Assembly (NCBI GenBank): GCA_033297075.1
Contig: MU858069.1
Span: forward strand, 1 to 64,000
Source of the DNA: Rhypophila decipiens
Taxonomy: Eukaryota; Ascomycota; Sordariomycetes; Sordariales; Naviculisporaceae
Direction of reading: 5' to 3'
Length of the DNA: 64,000 nucleotides
Part shown: piece by piece, positions 9,131 to 22,100 of the stretch
How the letters are laid out: every line of letters starts with the position of its first letter
Numbering within the stretch: the first letter of the stretch is position 1
Made by a program: the position numbers and the translations under genes
Notes under the pieces: generated by a model
Databases searched by the model: none
Told to the model about the DNA's origin: nothing
The model's input: only the letters and a program-made list of their open reading frames with translations

Positions 9131-12100
9131 GGGCGCCAAGAGTTGGAGGGATATCCCGCCGCGATGCTTTACTCGGTATTCTTGGTGTAATTTTCGGCGA
9201 CTTGGTAACTCCCGTAATCGTTAATGCGCGAACAGGGAGGGAGCCTCTCAGAATACGAGTCGCTTGGTAATGGCGGCAGCGTAACCTGGTATTTGGCAGT
9301 GGCTTATATCCGTGGTTTTGTCGTCTTGCCCGTCTTACTGGGTCGTATGAAGTTACTAGTTTTCGCGACGGTCTTGGGTCCTGAGTTTTGGCGGAGAGAT
9401 GACGAAACAAGTGTGGCCGGGTTGGTTGGCACCAGACGGAACCAGACCTGTTCTGTCGGAAACAAGCTGAAGCTACCCAGCAACTTTTTGGTGACAGGAG
9501 CTGCAGGTTATTCCAATATTTTTCTGTCGCAAAGTGTTCTAGAAGAAATCGCCAGGTCTGGTGAAGCTTTGCGAACACAGCCAAGGTGCGGATGTGAATC
9601 TGCTTTTATAGGGACTTGTTGCAGACCCGATCTCGTAATGCCACTCTGGTTGCGGTTCCTGGATCGTGGTTGGCCAAGAAGCTCATGGAACATGGATCGT
9701 ACTGCGGTCCGAACGAAGCCCACAGCAGGTGACGGTGACTGCCCCTCTTCCTTCTTGATCTCAGCATCTCCCAGGTGGGGTCAGATTTTCCTCTGCACCT
9801 CCGGCCTCCCGTCCCTTCCGCTTTCACCAACAGCTCCGTTCGTTGGTCGATCCAGAAATGCCACTCCAAGAATTCCACGTTCGGCATATACCATCAAGCT
9901 CGAGAGAAGACGAAAAGCCAGATACAGTCATTCGCTTGTCACGTACCTGTGCTAGTGTTTAATCCCTGGCCAGCAACGTCACCTTGCTGACCAGGAGCTG
10001 TGCCGGAAGGCTGCGGTGGGGACACTTGCGTGTAAGACATGTGGGCAGTTACCGGTATTCGCAAATCGAAAGGATCTAGGTATCTCAGCAGCTGTGTCTC
10101 CACCAAAGACGCCTATTCATTCTCGAAGCTGTCCTGGACGGCCGGGGGTCGGTTCGATTAGAGCGGTAAAGTATGTGTTGGCCTGGCTCGCGCTTTGAAG
10201 GCTTGTTGCCGTTGGGAGACCCGAAACTATATGCAACAGCGATACCCAGGTTATCGAAAAGGAGATCAACAGTGGACACAAACAACGGCCGGGATCCGTA
10301 TGCCGTGTTAAGGTTATAAGGAGGAGGCTGGCTGGATGGGCAGGTTAATCTAGGTCAGAGGGGGAGAGGTATTGGCTTCATTTGTCCTTGGCCTGGCACA
10401 GATGGTTGGAGATCCCTCTCTCTGTTTGTTATTACAGGGCGGTAGTGCGAGGGCACTGCACAGAACATGTACAGCACTGGTGATCGTAGAGGTAGCCTCC
10501 CGAAGTGCGAGACGGTTGAGGCGGTGTTGAACTGTAATCTCGGCCACAGTCTGGTTGCTGCATTGAGGATGGATACTGCCGTGTTTCCTAATTCCTTCGG
10601 CAGAAGAGCACTCTGTATGAAACAGAAGCAATGAACCCAACCCAGGGCCCGAATTATAACGTACACTTACAATACAGGTCTCAAGACTTGACAGTGTCAC
10701 CCTCTGTACATCTGATACACTTACAGACCACCCCCAGACCTCTGTCACGCACGCACTGGGTTAGTCAGTGGCTCTTATCATGCAAACAATAAACGCATGT
10801 TGAACACCAGGTCGGGCTTTTTTGACTTGGCCTCCTGGATCAGAGACCTGATTATGCCTCGAGCTAACCCAAGTGAGGTGTCTACAGGTGAATCTGTATG
10901 TATGTGCTTGTCGAGACCAGGTGATTGTCCATGGACTGGAGCATCTGATCTCGCTCGCTTCTCTCCACCTGTCTGTCCATTGGGGACAAGCTCAAGAAAT
11001 ACTGGCAATTACACGACTTACACGCGCGGCATGTGAAAAGGGGAGCTACGGCTGTGCGACGAGGTACGGGGGCTTGGGGGGGTATATTTGGGTGTGCAAC
11101 AGTGGCAAAACTCAGCCACCACCCCACGATACCAACTCTTATTCAATGTCATTCAGGACAAGCCACCTGTCACGGCGCTGAGAGAGGCTCCCAGAGCGGC
11201 AGAAGAAGCGGGAAGGGCTGGTTAAGGTCTGCCACATTTTCATTTCCCCAGGTCATGGAGGATTGTTTCCTGTGGCACAAAGCCTGTGTCGTTCCAGTGC
11301 TTCCAGGCAGACGTTTAAGAAGCAAACATGCTAAGCGGCAAGAGCAGATATGTCCGAGATTAAGAGACGCAGGGTCGGGCTCTAATAACATGAGTACGGA
11401 TGGCACAAGGAGGCGTCAAAGGATACAGCGCTGCAGCTTGCATCGAACAATATCAGAGTATCATCAAGTTGGAGAGCTCTGGGCGTGCATGGAACAAGTG
11501 ATATCTGTTCATGCTGTGTTCCGCACAGCTGTCAGGATGCTAAGATTAGCCGTCGTCGAACGGGCATCCGTCGGTCGTGCCAGTGTCCATCTTGCAATGG
11601 CGGAGAGGAGAGTTGCTGTCGAGCTCGGAAAACTTGCAGCTCTCGCATTCGTTGCTCAGCATGGTAAGTCAAGAGGCAGAGCCCTCACGAGCCTCCATTC
11701 CTCGGGGCTCTGAGAGCAGTGCCAGGGTCGGTGTGGCTTGAACTAAAACTCATCAGGAGTGCAGAGCTGGCGGTGCATTATACCGAATGTAGTAAATCCT
11801 TCAAGTGGTAGTTGTCGAAGCGCCACAGAATTTCACGAATATTCGATCTCAGGAATACTGGTGAGCGGCCCTTGAAGCTTTAACACTGATGATGAACATG
11901 ACAAGGGGATGGCGATTTTGTTCTTTATGTTGGGTGGCTCGCTGTGCCAAGACTAGCTTGGCTTGCCTTGTCTCCGTAGCGGCTTGGCTCTCAGTAGCGC
12001 CACCTGTCCACCAGCTGAACCAACCCTGGCCGCGGCTGCCAGCCATTGGGGTGCTGAATGCTGAACGTCACCCTTTCAGCCTGGCGAGCTGGCGGGGACC

Positions 12101-12374
12101 TTGACAGCCTCATCAATTCAATATTCGACACCCCAAAACAAGCAACCCGCGACTCCAAAAACCAAACCATCAGCATTCCCATTTAGGAACTCCAAGACAG
12201 AGGAGGTATACAATTCTACTGTATACACATCGCAACTCTACCAAACCCGGTAATCGCCCAACCACGATTTTCGCCGGCGCGACAAGCTCCAGCTACGCTA
12301 CCGAAAGCTTGCAAGCTTCCCTTCCGGAGACTCTCCCAGTCCATCCCACAACAACAACATCCAAATCAGCCAAA
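9131..12374. other. 3.2-kb gap between divergent Chs4-like and RPN12 genes
   Basis: No recognised protein, RNA gene or transposon is visible in this long gap. The longest ATG-started frame is 9224-9955 on the plus strand (243 codons), with a hydrophobic stretch and a basic C-terminus but no family resemblance. A 226-codon frame at 11033-11713 begins with GTG. The last 200 bases are the leader of the proteasome gene. It may simply be a large regulatory region, a noncoding transcript, or a gene too fragmented by introns to see. Confidence 0.5.
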
Positions 12375-13312
12375 ATGTCGGGCTCAGCAGAACAACACCT
12401 CCAAAAAATCACCCACTCCCTAAAAACCCAATCCCTCCCCCTCTCGGACCCCCAAGCGTCGGCCGCCCTCCGCGACGCCAAGCGCAGGCTCCTCCAGCTC
12501 AACGCACTCACCCCGTCGACAATCCCATCCCAAAACACAGCGCTCCTGACCCTCGCCCGCGAGACATACGAGCAGGGCGCCCTCGCCGCGATCCGCGCCA
12601 AAGACGCCGACTCCTTCACGCGCTACGTGAACCAGCTCAGTCCCTTCTACGAGCTCCCCCCCGACATCCTCGGCACCGCCAACGCCCCCGAGCGCAACAA
12701 GGTTACGGGCTTGTATCTCCTGCTGCTCTTGACGCAGGGATTATACGACAAGTTCCACAGCGAGCTTGAAGCTCTCACGACAAGAGAGAGCGGGGGGGCC
12801 ACCAACATCGAGAATGATCCGTACCTGGGCTATCCTATCAAGTTGGAGAGGTGGTTGATGGAGGGGAGCTATGATCGTGTCTGGAAGGCCATGAAGAAGG
12901 GCGAGGTTCCCTGCGAGGAGTATGGGGTTTTTAGTGATGTACGTCCCCCCCATCCCCACCCCTAACTTTTTAATCACCAATCAAGCAAAGCTGACAATTT
13001 AAAAAGATTCTCACATCCCAAATCCGCTCCGAGATCGCGTCCTCCTCAGAGCGCGCTTACCCTTCGCTGCCGCTGGCGTCTACCAAATCACTCTTGTTCC
13101 TCGACTCGGAAGGTGCCGTGGTGGACTTTTGTCGCTCCAGAAACTGGACCATCAAGGACGGACACATTTACTTCCCCTCGGCTGCTACCGCCGCCGCTGC
13201 TGCAACCGACGATGAGGATGGAGAGGGAGGCCCGCAGGAGCAGCAGGAGCTCAGCAAGATGGTCATTCAGAATACACTTGGGTATGCCCGCGAGCTGGAG
13301 ACTATTGTCTAG
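12375..13312 (+). CDS. RPN12: 26S proteasome regulatory subunit Rpn12
   Basis: This is a lid subunit of the 19S regulatory particle, needed for assembly of the 26S proteasome that degrades ubiquitinated proteins. There are two exons, 12375-12938 and 13007-13312 (donor gtacgt, acceptor aaaag), giving 289 aa against about 274 in yeast. The start ATG at 12375 follows caaa and precedes SGSAEQHL. The longer upstream frame has no ATG. The helical N-terminal part is followed by conserved PYLGYPIKLERWLMEGSYD and YGVFSDILTSQIRSEIA, with the exon join inside the latter. The C-terminal PCI/winged-helix part reads SLLFLDSEGAVVDFCRSRNW, as in Rpn12 orthologues. A short Ala/acidic insert precedes the conserved end. 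It is convergent with the alpha-COP gene. Confidence 0.93.
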
Positions 13313-14038
13313 TTTTTTGTTCTTGTGATAGGGACAGAAAGCGAGATGGTTCAGGATGTCATGGCATGTTATTTCGATAATCCATTGAAGCCAGGCAGCA
13401 GACAAGGAGTTAATGGGCGGGGGACTAGATAGATGTCCAAAGCGAATGTATGAATACATACACTACACACCAACGGAAACCAGATAACAAACACATTAAT
13501 ACAGTTCTCGTGGTTACGTGATTCTTTGGGATTCTTTGGGAGCGGTACACTACTCTGAGCAGAGTCTGCCTACTTTGACCATGGGACCGACAGTCTCTTA
13601 TATCTGCCTCTTGGAAGGCGGCATTGTATACATGTCGCGTTCAAGCAAAGGTACCATCACTCCTTCAGTTTGTACCTACTCTTACGAGAATGAAATGACT
13701 CCGTCTGCAGGTAGGTAAAGCTTGTAAAATAAAACGAACTATAGGCAGGTAGTAATACTTCACATACAGCACAATAGACACGGATAGATGTCCATCTCAC
13801 TCTTTCTGACTCTCAGTGACCCCCAAAGCAGGTAGAATTTTTCTCTGAAAGAAAGAAAACAAGTCCCCTTGGTCTTTTAATATTCCACCGACCGACAACG
13901 GTATGCGAAACCTAACGTACGTGCTTGCCCAACTACCACAACAGATCCCATTTTGATAGTCTCTTCTAGCAGAAAAGGAAAACAAAAATAATTCATTATA
14001 GTTCTACCTGCCTGCTCCTTTCTTCTTCAAGATCCTAC
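13313..14038. other. Convergent intergenic region
   Basis: This is the 3' flank of RPN12 and of the alpha-COP gene. A perfect tandem copy of attctttggg occurs at 13521-13540. No gene is seen. Confidence 0.5.
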
Positions 14039-17000
14039 TTACGCAAACAACTTCAGCCCGCTTCCGTGCTTGCCAACCTCGCAGACCTCGCACACAGCGC
14101 AAACGGTGCCCTTATACTTGGGCAGATACTTGGAGCCGTCAAAGGCGCACTCCTCATACTTGGCGCCAGCGTAGATAGGCGTGTGGCTCGCGGCGCAAAT
14201 ATCAAACTCGGCAAACTGGTCAAACTCAATCTCTACCGCGTCGTGGGGATTCCGCTCGCACTGAGCCTTGACCTTCCTGGCCTGTTTGTTGACGAGATGT
14301 ATTAGCTACTGATCATCATGGTCAAATTGAAAACTAGTACAGGGATAAGAAACTCACATTTTCCAATATTTTGGGGGATCCTCCATTCGCCAACATCCTG
14401 TTGGCAAAGCTCAAGGCAAGGTTGTAGTTCTTGGCCGCCCTGGCCTGGCTCATCGCGCTCAACAAGGCAAGCTGGCGGTGCGGTACCTCAATCTTGGGGA
14501 TCGTAAAGTACGCAGAGAGTTCCAAGCTCCGCTTCAGGAGTTGCGGGTTTTTGGTGACCACATCTTGAGTGCCCAGCTGTCTACGCCCGAGTTCAATCGC
14601 CATGGCGACCGCGTACTCGCTGGCCGAGGTGATGAGCTTCTTGGCCTCTGCCACTTCGCTGTCGCTGCCCACGGCATTGATAAGAACCGAGTGCAGAATG
14701 CCCTTGAAGATTGCTAAGCCATCTTCGAGCCTGTTCGCCTTCATGCACTCATAACCACGCTGCAGCTCGTTGGATGCCAGCGACTCCAGATCCCTGGGAA
14801 TAATCGGAAGGACCTTCCTGGGATCGGACTCCTCGACATTGCGGCGGACATAGTTTACGAGCGGAGGCAAACCAGTCGATGCAGGGAGGTAAGTCTTGGA
14901 GGCTTGGTAAACCTCGAGGAAGCGTGGCTTGAGAGGAGCGAAGTTGACAGCGCCGACCTGTCGGTTGAGCAACTGCATCGCCGTCTCAAACGAGCCACCG
15001 GCAACATGGTCGACCGCAAGGGGCGAATTGCGGGCCCAGAGATCTGCTTCACTGCTGCCAGCACCTCCCGCTTCGGCGCTTTCGACGTTGACGAATCCCT
15101 CTTCGACCTCGGGAACAATATCATCTCCCATGTCCCAGCCAGCAGCGTCCTCATCTTCATCGGCATCTGCGAGACCGCCACTGCGCTTGGCGGTTTCGTC
15201 AGCGGGCCCGTCTTCCAGACCAAACGGATCGGCAGATGGCTTGTCCTCGAGTGAAAGACCCTCGACCTCCCCCTTGAGTACTTGCTCGAAGAATGACGTC
15301 GACGTGGCCCTCGTCGGCCAGTTCGCCTGGAATGTTGATACGACGGGCTTTGGTGGCGTTAGAGGCTCGCCCAACTCCGGAAGCGTCAGCTGCTCCTCTG
15401 TGAGACCTGTGGCTTCGAGGATCGCCTGGACCTCCTCCTCCAGACCATGAGACTTCGCCGTCATGTAGGCAAGGGGATCTGTACAGGTTAGTTAAGCCAC
15501 GCGACAAGGGGTAGGATTCTCTTACATAGATCAATCTCCTTGAACATCTGAATTCTGTCCTCGACATCGCCTGTGTAGATTGCGTTTTGGAATCGCGAAG
15601 TGAAGTCGCCCCGGTGCTCGGCGATCTTGCCCATCCTTGCAAGCTTGTTCGCATCTCCCGTGGCCAGATACAAGAAGGAAAGCTTATCAAAGCTCTTCAG
15701 CTTCTGGTAGCACATTTCCACAACAGCATGATTGCCGTGTGCGAGCGCCTCGGTGCTCAACCTTGTCCAGAGCTTGGGCCGATCTAGCTGTTTGGCCATC
15801 TCAACCGCAACCTCGAGATTTCCACACTCAATCGCGAGCTCGAACCGTGTGGTAGGGTCCTGCACGAACTGGAGCGCAATCTCGGGGTAGCCCTTCTTTT
15901 GCAGGTACGAAATGATGGACTGCCCGACAAGGCTAGAGGTCTGGATGATCTTGAGCATCTCGTCGTAGTTGCGTTTCACAAGGGCAAGCTTGAAGCGATA
16001 TTCGGTAGGATCGATGTGCAGGATCTTGGGCTTGCCCGCGGATAGGCAGTAGAGATTCCGGCCCTTGACCCGGACCAAGTACACCGTCGTCTGGTCGAGA
16101 GATCGAACGATTCCGTTATCGCCGTTGAGCAGGGTATATTTAACGTGGTTGAGGGTTGAGTAGAGCAAAACACCGGCATCGTCCCAAGTTGCGCTCTTAA
16201 TCCGGATCGTCTCGTGGAGGGTGCTCACTTGTTCCAGCGTCTTCGTTACGATGGTGACATTGTGCTTGCTGAGGAGAGCGGCGTGAAGGCCATCATTAGA
16301 CCAGACAACATACTTGACACCGTTGACTGCAAGCTCAGCGGTGCTCTTCTTTTGTTGGATGTCGTACAAATGTACGGCAGTCGGTGTGATGATGAGCAGG
16401 TTGCCAGTTCCACCAAAGACAATGTCACTGGTTCCAGCCGGCGGCTTAAAAGATCTAGTTGTGTTGTTGGTAAGATCCTTGATATCCACCGTCTGCCTCT
16501 CGGTGTTGAGGACTGCGAATCGGTTGCGAGCCACGAAGACGGCCGAGTTGCCTTGCCCACGCTTGGACTCGGTGGGCTCGATCGCCCCAGAACCATCACG
16601 GGGAAGATTAATAAGCTCGTACGAACCGCCATCTGCGGATGATGTGACGAGAACCGAGCGTTCGGCGGGGTTGTATGAGAGCGTCCTGGGAGGTACCCAC
16701 GGGCTTCCAAGCTTCTTAAGTGAGAGCAGGGTTGGCGACTCGGCGTTCTTCTGGAAGTCGTAGGACTTGACGTGCTTCTCCTTGGTGATGTAAAAGAGAG
16801 TGTTTTGGTAGACAGCAGAGGCAGGCCTCTCACGCTCGAGTTTGAACACCATCACGCCATTGTCGTGGCCAGCAGCAAACAGGTTGATCTCGGGGTGGGC
16901 GGCGATGACCCAAAATCTGTCGTTTTCTCGCTTGAAGGTGTTGACGGCGGTGCGCTTGTTAAGGTCCCAGACACGGATCGTTTTGTCCTCGCCAGCTGAA

Positions 17001-18132
17001 AGGATCAGATCTTGATGTGGGTGGAATAAACAGCCACTAGCGTTCTGGAAATGGCCTCGGCAGGTATCGACCTCCCAGGCCTTGGTTTCACTCATCCGCC
17101 ACAACTTGATCAGCCTGTCGTCGCCCGCCGAAACAATCAGGGGCATGGTGGGGTGGAAAGCCACCCAATTTACACCCCTGTCGTGGCCTTCCAGGACGAA
17201 CTTGACCACCGCGTCGGTATTACCAAACATATCGGCCTGGTTGGCGTTGGAGCGTGCAACCTGGTCCTCGAAGCTCATGGATGTGGGCGCCGAGTGCTTT
17301 TTGCGAAGGCCGGAAACTGTAGTTGCAGTCAGCTACTGATCCTCTGCTCTGCGCACAGAAGCGCAATAGAATATGCGACGAAGCCGAGATACGTACTATC
17401 CCAGACGCGAACCGACTGGTCGAGGGAGGCCGAGACAACGAGGTCCTCTTTCGGGTGAAACTGCGCGCACATCGCATAGTGGTTATGGCCCGTCATGGTG
17501 CAAACTATTCACGAATTAGTCTTCCCTTCTACAGCAGCATTGGGATGGGCCAGCTCACTCAATGACCGATTCTGCCAGTTCCATATCCTGATGGTCTGGT
17601 CATCACTGGCACTGACGATCCAGGGAAGCTCGTGGTGGAAGAAAACGGTTCTGATGTAATCCAAATGTCCGTTGAGGGTGAACAGACACCTCCTGGTCTG
17701 GTAGGACCAGACCTTGATCTTGTAGTCATCACCGCCGGAGACGAAAAGGGGCTGTTGTCCATGTAAGCTGCTGGCCAGCTGATATACCTCGGTGCCATCA
17801 CCCAACTCACCTGCGTCTTGTGGAAGTCGACACCTCGAACGGGGCCATCGTGCTCTTCGAATCTGTCAATGAGGGTTCCCATGCGGTAATCCCACAGCTG
17901 GATGGTCGAGGAGTGGAGGGAGACGAGAATCCATGGTCTAAGGAAGCTATGTCAGTTTCGGGGCAGCGAAATGGCGGGGGGGCTCGAGAGAGGCTGACCG
18001 TTTCGGGTGGAATGCGATACCCTTTGCGCGCGACGACTTGGATTCGAACTAGACGTGGTATTAGCAACATCAAGAACCAGCCAGGCCAGAGAAAAGACCG
18101 ACTTTGGTGAGCATTCCCGAGTTGGCCTGCAT
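14039..18132 (-). CDS. COP1: Coatomer subunit alpha (alpha-COP)
   Basis: This is the largest subunit of the COPI vesicle coat, which binds dilysine cargo and drives Golgi-to-ER retrograde transport. There are eight exons: 18132-18103, 18048-17999, 17937-17811, 17751-17559, 17504-17397, 17316-15526, 15478-14358 and 14281-14039, all in phase, giving 1220 aa (yeast 1201, human 1224). The protein starts [16 protein letters not shown], the family's N-terminus. Residues 1 to about 310 are WD40 repeats ([37 protein letters not shown]). An alpha-solenoid follows, with the join [17 protein letters not shown]. The C-terminal COPA domain ends [14 protein letters not shown] and has clustered cysteines. 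Exon 1 is only 30 nt with an unusual donor, gtcggt. The gene is divergent from the UGGT gene, another secretory-pathway component. Confidence 0.96.
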
Positions 18133-19177
18133 CTTGGCGATAGGGAGTGACGCCTAAGCTCCCAGCATTAAACAGTTGTTGGATACTAAACACCAGGCGC
18201 AAGAATTGGTGGTGGCCCAAGTGTTTCTCGTGATTCGAATTTGGAAAAGGAACGACCGGGATGGCTGTCGTGTTTGTATGGCCGTCGGGGAAGGGAGGGC
18301 GAGGTTATTTAGAGGCTCGGATTAAAAGTGGTTTACAGGCCTCGTTGGAGACAGCAATCAATTGATAGGGAAGCGTGGCATCTCAAACTGTGGGTGCCTT
18401 CCATCAAGGTGGATTGGCCCGTACTCCATTCCCAGAATTAGGTGGCCCTTGCGCCTGAGGCCAAAACGCACATTCAATTTTCCGGGTCCACCACCTGTCG
18501 CCGCCTCAAATCGGCCAACGGCTCACTCCTTGACAGTTGTCAGGCCGAGCTCAAAGGACGCTAAGCCGTATCTGTCAAGCTCCAAGTGTTCACTTCAAAA
18601 AGGGGGCCCCTCATCAATGAAAGCCCCTGAAGTTTTGAACAGCCAAAACATGGAGCACCCCACATTGTACACGGGAGCTGACGAGCAAGCTGACGAAAGA
18701 GCTGACCGGGAAGCTGCTGGGGCCTGCGCCGGGCCTGCTGCAGCCTGCACCAGACAGCAAAGAGGACACCGTAGTGTATCGGGAGCCACATCGTGACATC
18801 ACCTTGTACTGAATACACGCCGGGCGTTTTGCATCGTTTCAATTTGGCACAAGTTACAACACTGTCCGATTGATTGACCCATGTAGTTAATAAACAAGAC
18901 TCTGTCCAGAATAATCCATATTTTCTTTTGCATCTTGGTTTTGGGCCATCACCAACGTGGCATTTTGGGGATAACTTGGTGTCCTGAGGGCGAGTTTATA
19001 CCGTTACCACAAACCTGTCCACTACGGATAGCTTCCGCTCCTGCTTCTCCCACCAACCGCCATTGAAACCTTCGAGTTCAATTTTATCTTTACTTCCGCT
19101 GGCGGATTTTGAAAAAGTACCACCTACGAGAACAGGCCAACCTGGAGATCTGGGGACCTGTCCCCCAAGTTCGAACC
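18133..19177. promoter_or_regulatory. Divergent promoter region of alpha-COP and UGGT genes
   Basis: About 1 kb separates the start codons of two early-secretory genes. It contains four copies of a 12-bp-spaced element, AGCTGAC or AGCTGCT, starting at 18676, 18688, 18700 and 18712. It also contains an ACGTGG core at 18955-18960 (aacgtggc), which resembles the core of unfolded-protein-response elements. No coding sequence is convincing. Shared regulation is inferred from layout only. Confidence 0.4.
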
Positions 19178-22100
19178 ATGATTCGAATTGCCCAGCTCCC
19201 CTGGGGCCTTACGGCAGCTGTCCTGGCTGCTTTATGGCTGCCCTCGTCCCAGGTCGCAGCTGCGCCATCCGTGACTGTTGACTTGAAGGCGGCTTTTCCC
19301 TCGCCTCCCTACCTTGTTGAGCTTCTGTAAGTAACCTCTGGCCAGTTGCAGTCCAGTCCAGTCCCTACCGGCGGCTAACAAGAACAACAGGGAAACTGCC
19401 GCCTCCGAAAATGCGACGACCTACTTTGCGCTCCTCGATCACATCGCCAAAGGGCACTTCGCTGGCGCAAAGACAGACAAGGAGCTGTACGAGAACTTTG
19501 TTGAGGCTCTCCGTGATGCTCGACATATGAATTCCGAGTCGCTGTCGACATTCAAGCTCGCCCTGTCGTTGCGATCCGCTGCGCCTAGAGTCGAGGCGCA
19601 TTATCAGTACTATGCCACTGTAGTTGAGTCGACGTTGGGTGACGATCAGAATGGGTGCGAACAATGGCTCTTATACGAAGGAAAGCAATATTGCTCTCCC
19701 TCTTTGGATGCGCCCCACGCCGATGTGAAGAATAACTCCCAGGACCGCGCTCTACCCTTTGACAGGACATTCGGCAATGGCCCACAAAATATTGTGCTCT
19801 ATGCCGATATCACATCACAGTCTTTTGGAAAGTTCCATGAAACTGCCATGGGCCTTGCGGAAGACGGAAAGGCGACCTATCGCGTCAGATACAAGAGGAG
19901 CCCAGCTCACCCGGATGAGGCGCTCACGGTCAGTGGTTACGGAGTCGAGCTAGCTCTCAAGAGAACAGATTATATCGTTATCGACGATAGAGGTTCGGAT
20001 GCAGAGGCTGGAAAGGCTTCGAATGATAATGCGCAAAAGGTCCTGACTTCTTCAGAAGTGGTCTTGGATGCCGAGGAGGTTGTTACGGACATCAAACCCC
20101 TCGAAAAGTCCGAGCTCGCGCCCCTGGGCATGAAGGCTGCTTCTTTCATTATGCAGAGCGAGTCTCCCTTTGACACGCTGCTCAAGCTCACGCAGGACTT
20201 TCCGAGATTTTCGACCTCGCTCGGGGGCCACAACGCGTCGAGCCAGTTCGAAGCCGAGCATGAGGCGAATAGACAGGTGTTGGCTCAAGAGGGAAGCAAT
20301 ATTCTGTGGATGAACGGCCTTCAGTTGATTGACAGACAGATCCAGCCGTTTGGACTTGTAGACTTGCTCCGTCGTGAGCGCAAGCTTATCAATGGCGTTC
20401 TTGAGCTGGGCCTCACTGGTGATCAGGCAGTGTCTTTGCTGGGCCATGGAGAGGTGGCTCAGGCACAAGCAGGCGATGATGAGCCGCTCAGATTCGACTG
20501 GCGCGACAAGATCGAGGAGGAAAAGGTCATCATTTGGCTGAACAACATTGTCAAGGATAAGCGATATGCCACCTGGTCGCCTTCCATCTGGACCTTGCTG
20601 CAGCAATTTGGGTACTCGTTACCTCAAGTCCGCAAGGATATCTTCAACTTGGTTGTTCCTGTTGACTTCACCAAGCCCGAGGACGTGAAGCTCGTCACTG
20701 AACAGCTTTTGACTCTGATGAAGCGGTTGATCCCGATTCGGTTCGGCCTGGTCCCTCTTACAGCCACCGGTGAATCAATCGAGCAGGCCAAGGTTCTGTA
20801 CTATCTGCTTGAGAACTATGGCCTGGGCGCACTGAATGCGTACCTCGAGAAATCTCTTGAGGAGTCCAAGACGGCAAAACCGGACGAGGAAATCTTTAGC
20901 GCAGCCATCAAGGACCGCGAGTTGCGCGCAGAAGGCGTGGCTTTGGACTTCAAGGACATCTTCACATCTGAAGCACATGAGAAGCAAATCCACCTCGCTA
21001 AGCATTGGGTGGAACGTCTACATGCCCAGGGAGATGTCCCTGTTGTGTTTTTCGACGGACTCGTCATCCCTCGTGATGAAAACTGGCTGCGGGTCACGAA
21101 CCAGCGGCTCATGGGTGATCTCCAAGCAATCCAGCAGGCTGCGTATTACGGCATGGTCAGCGACGACACCTCAATTCCCGATCACTTCTTGTTGAACGCA
21201 GCCACAAGGCGCAACAGTCTCCTCTATCCTGATGATCCCCAGGACATCACCGTACTCAATGTCAACAAGGTCTACTCTGAGAGCCAAGAGCTCTTCGACA
21301 AGGTTCCGGTCGTTGATGCTGATGCCGAGTCGACCAAGGAAGACTGGGCAGCTCTTACTGTCATTGCCGATCTTGACAATATAGAGGGCCAGAAGTTGTT
21401 GTACTATGCTCTTCAATTCCGTCGCGAGAACAAGGGAGTCCGGCTTGACATTGTTCACAACCCAGCTGATCTGACCGTGTCTCCGTCCATCATCACCAAG
21501 CGCATCAAGGACAAAGCATCTCAACTACTGGCCGTTGAGCGTCTCCTTGATCTGGAAACCATTCTTGAGGGTGTTAATGGCGCCGCGACTCCCGCCTTTG
21601 ATGCTGCATTGTCCAGCTTCCTCAGCAGTGTAAAGCTCAAGGCAGGTGATAACGCATTGATCTTGAATGGAAGACTGGTCAGCCCCATTGTCTCGTCGGA
21701 AGACTTCAAGAAAGAAGACTTCGAGACGTTCCTGGACCTGGAACGCAAGGCCAGGATCCTTCCTGTGTACAAGGCTCTTGAGGGTCTTGAACTCAGCGAA
21801 AAGGTGTCTGGACCGTTGGCCGCCGCCAAGTTGACTTCGGTCACTGCCCTTTCTGCGATTTCAGACCTGCCCCAAGGTATCTTTGACCAAGCTGCCTCTG
21901 TCAGAACCACAGCCTACAAGGAATGGAACGCTACGTACACCTCCTTCGAGGTCGGTGATGCGTCCAAGGCGACCATCTTCCTCGTCGCAGTCATCAATCC
22001 CGCCAGCGAGGCCGGCCAGAAGATGTCTGCTGTCCTCAAGGTCCTTTCCGAACTCGAAGGCATTCATCTGCAAGTATTCTTGAACCCCAGGAGCGACATC

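Noticed and set aside
9099..9584. 161-codon minus-strand frame upstream of the Chs4-like gene
   Set aside because: It overlaps the likely promoter and TATA-like element of that gene, is rich in Arg/Ser/Pro with no family resemblance, and cannot be joined in phase to the first recognised exon.
11033..11713. 226-codon plus-strand frame
   Set aside because: It begins with GTG rather than ATG, is composition-driven (Arg, Ser, Cys), and has no recognisable domain or promoter.
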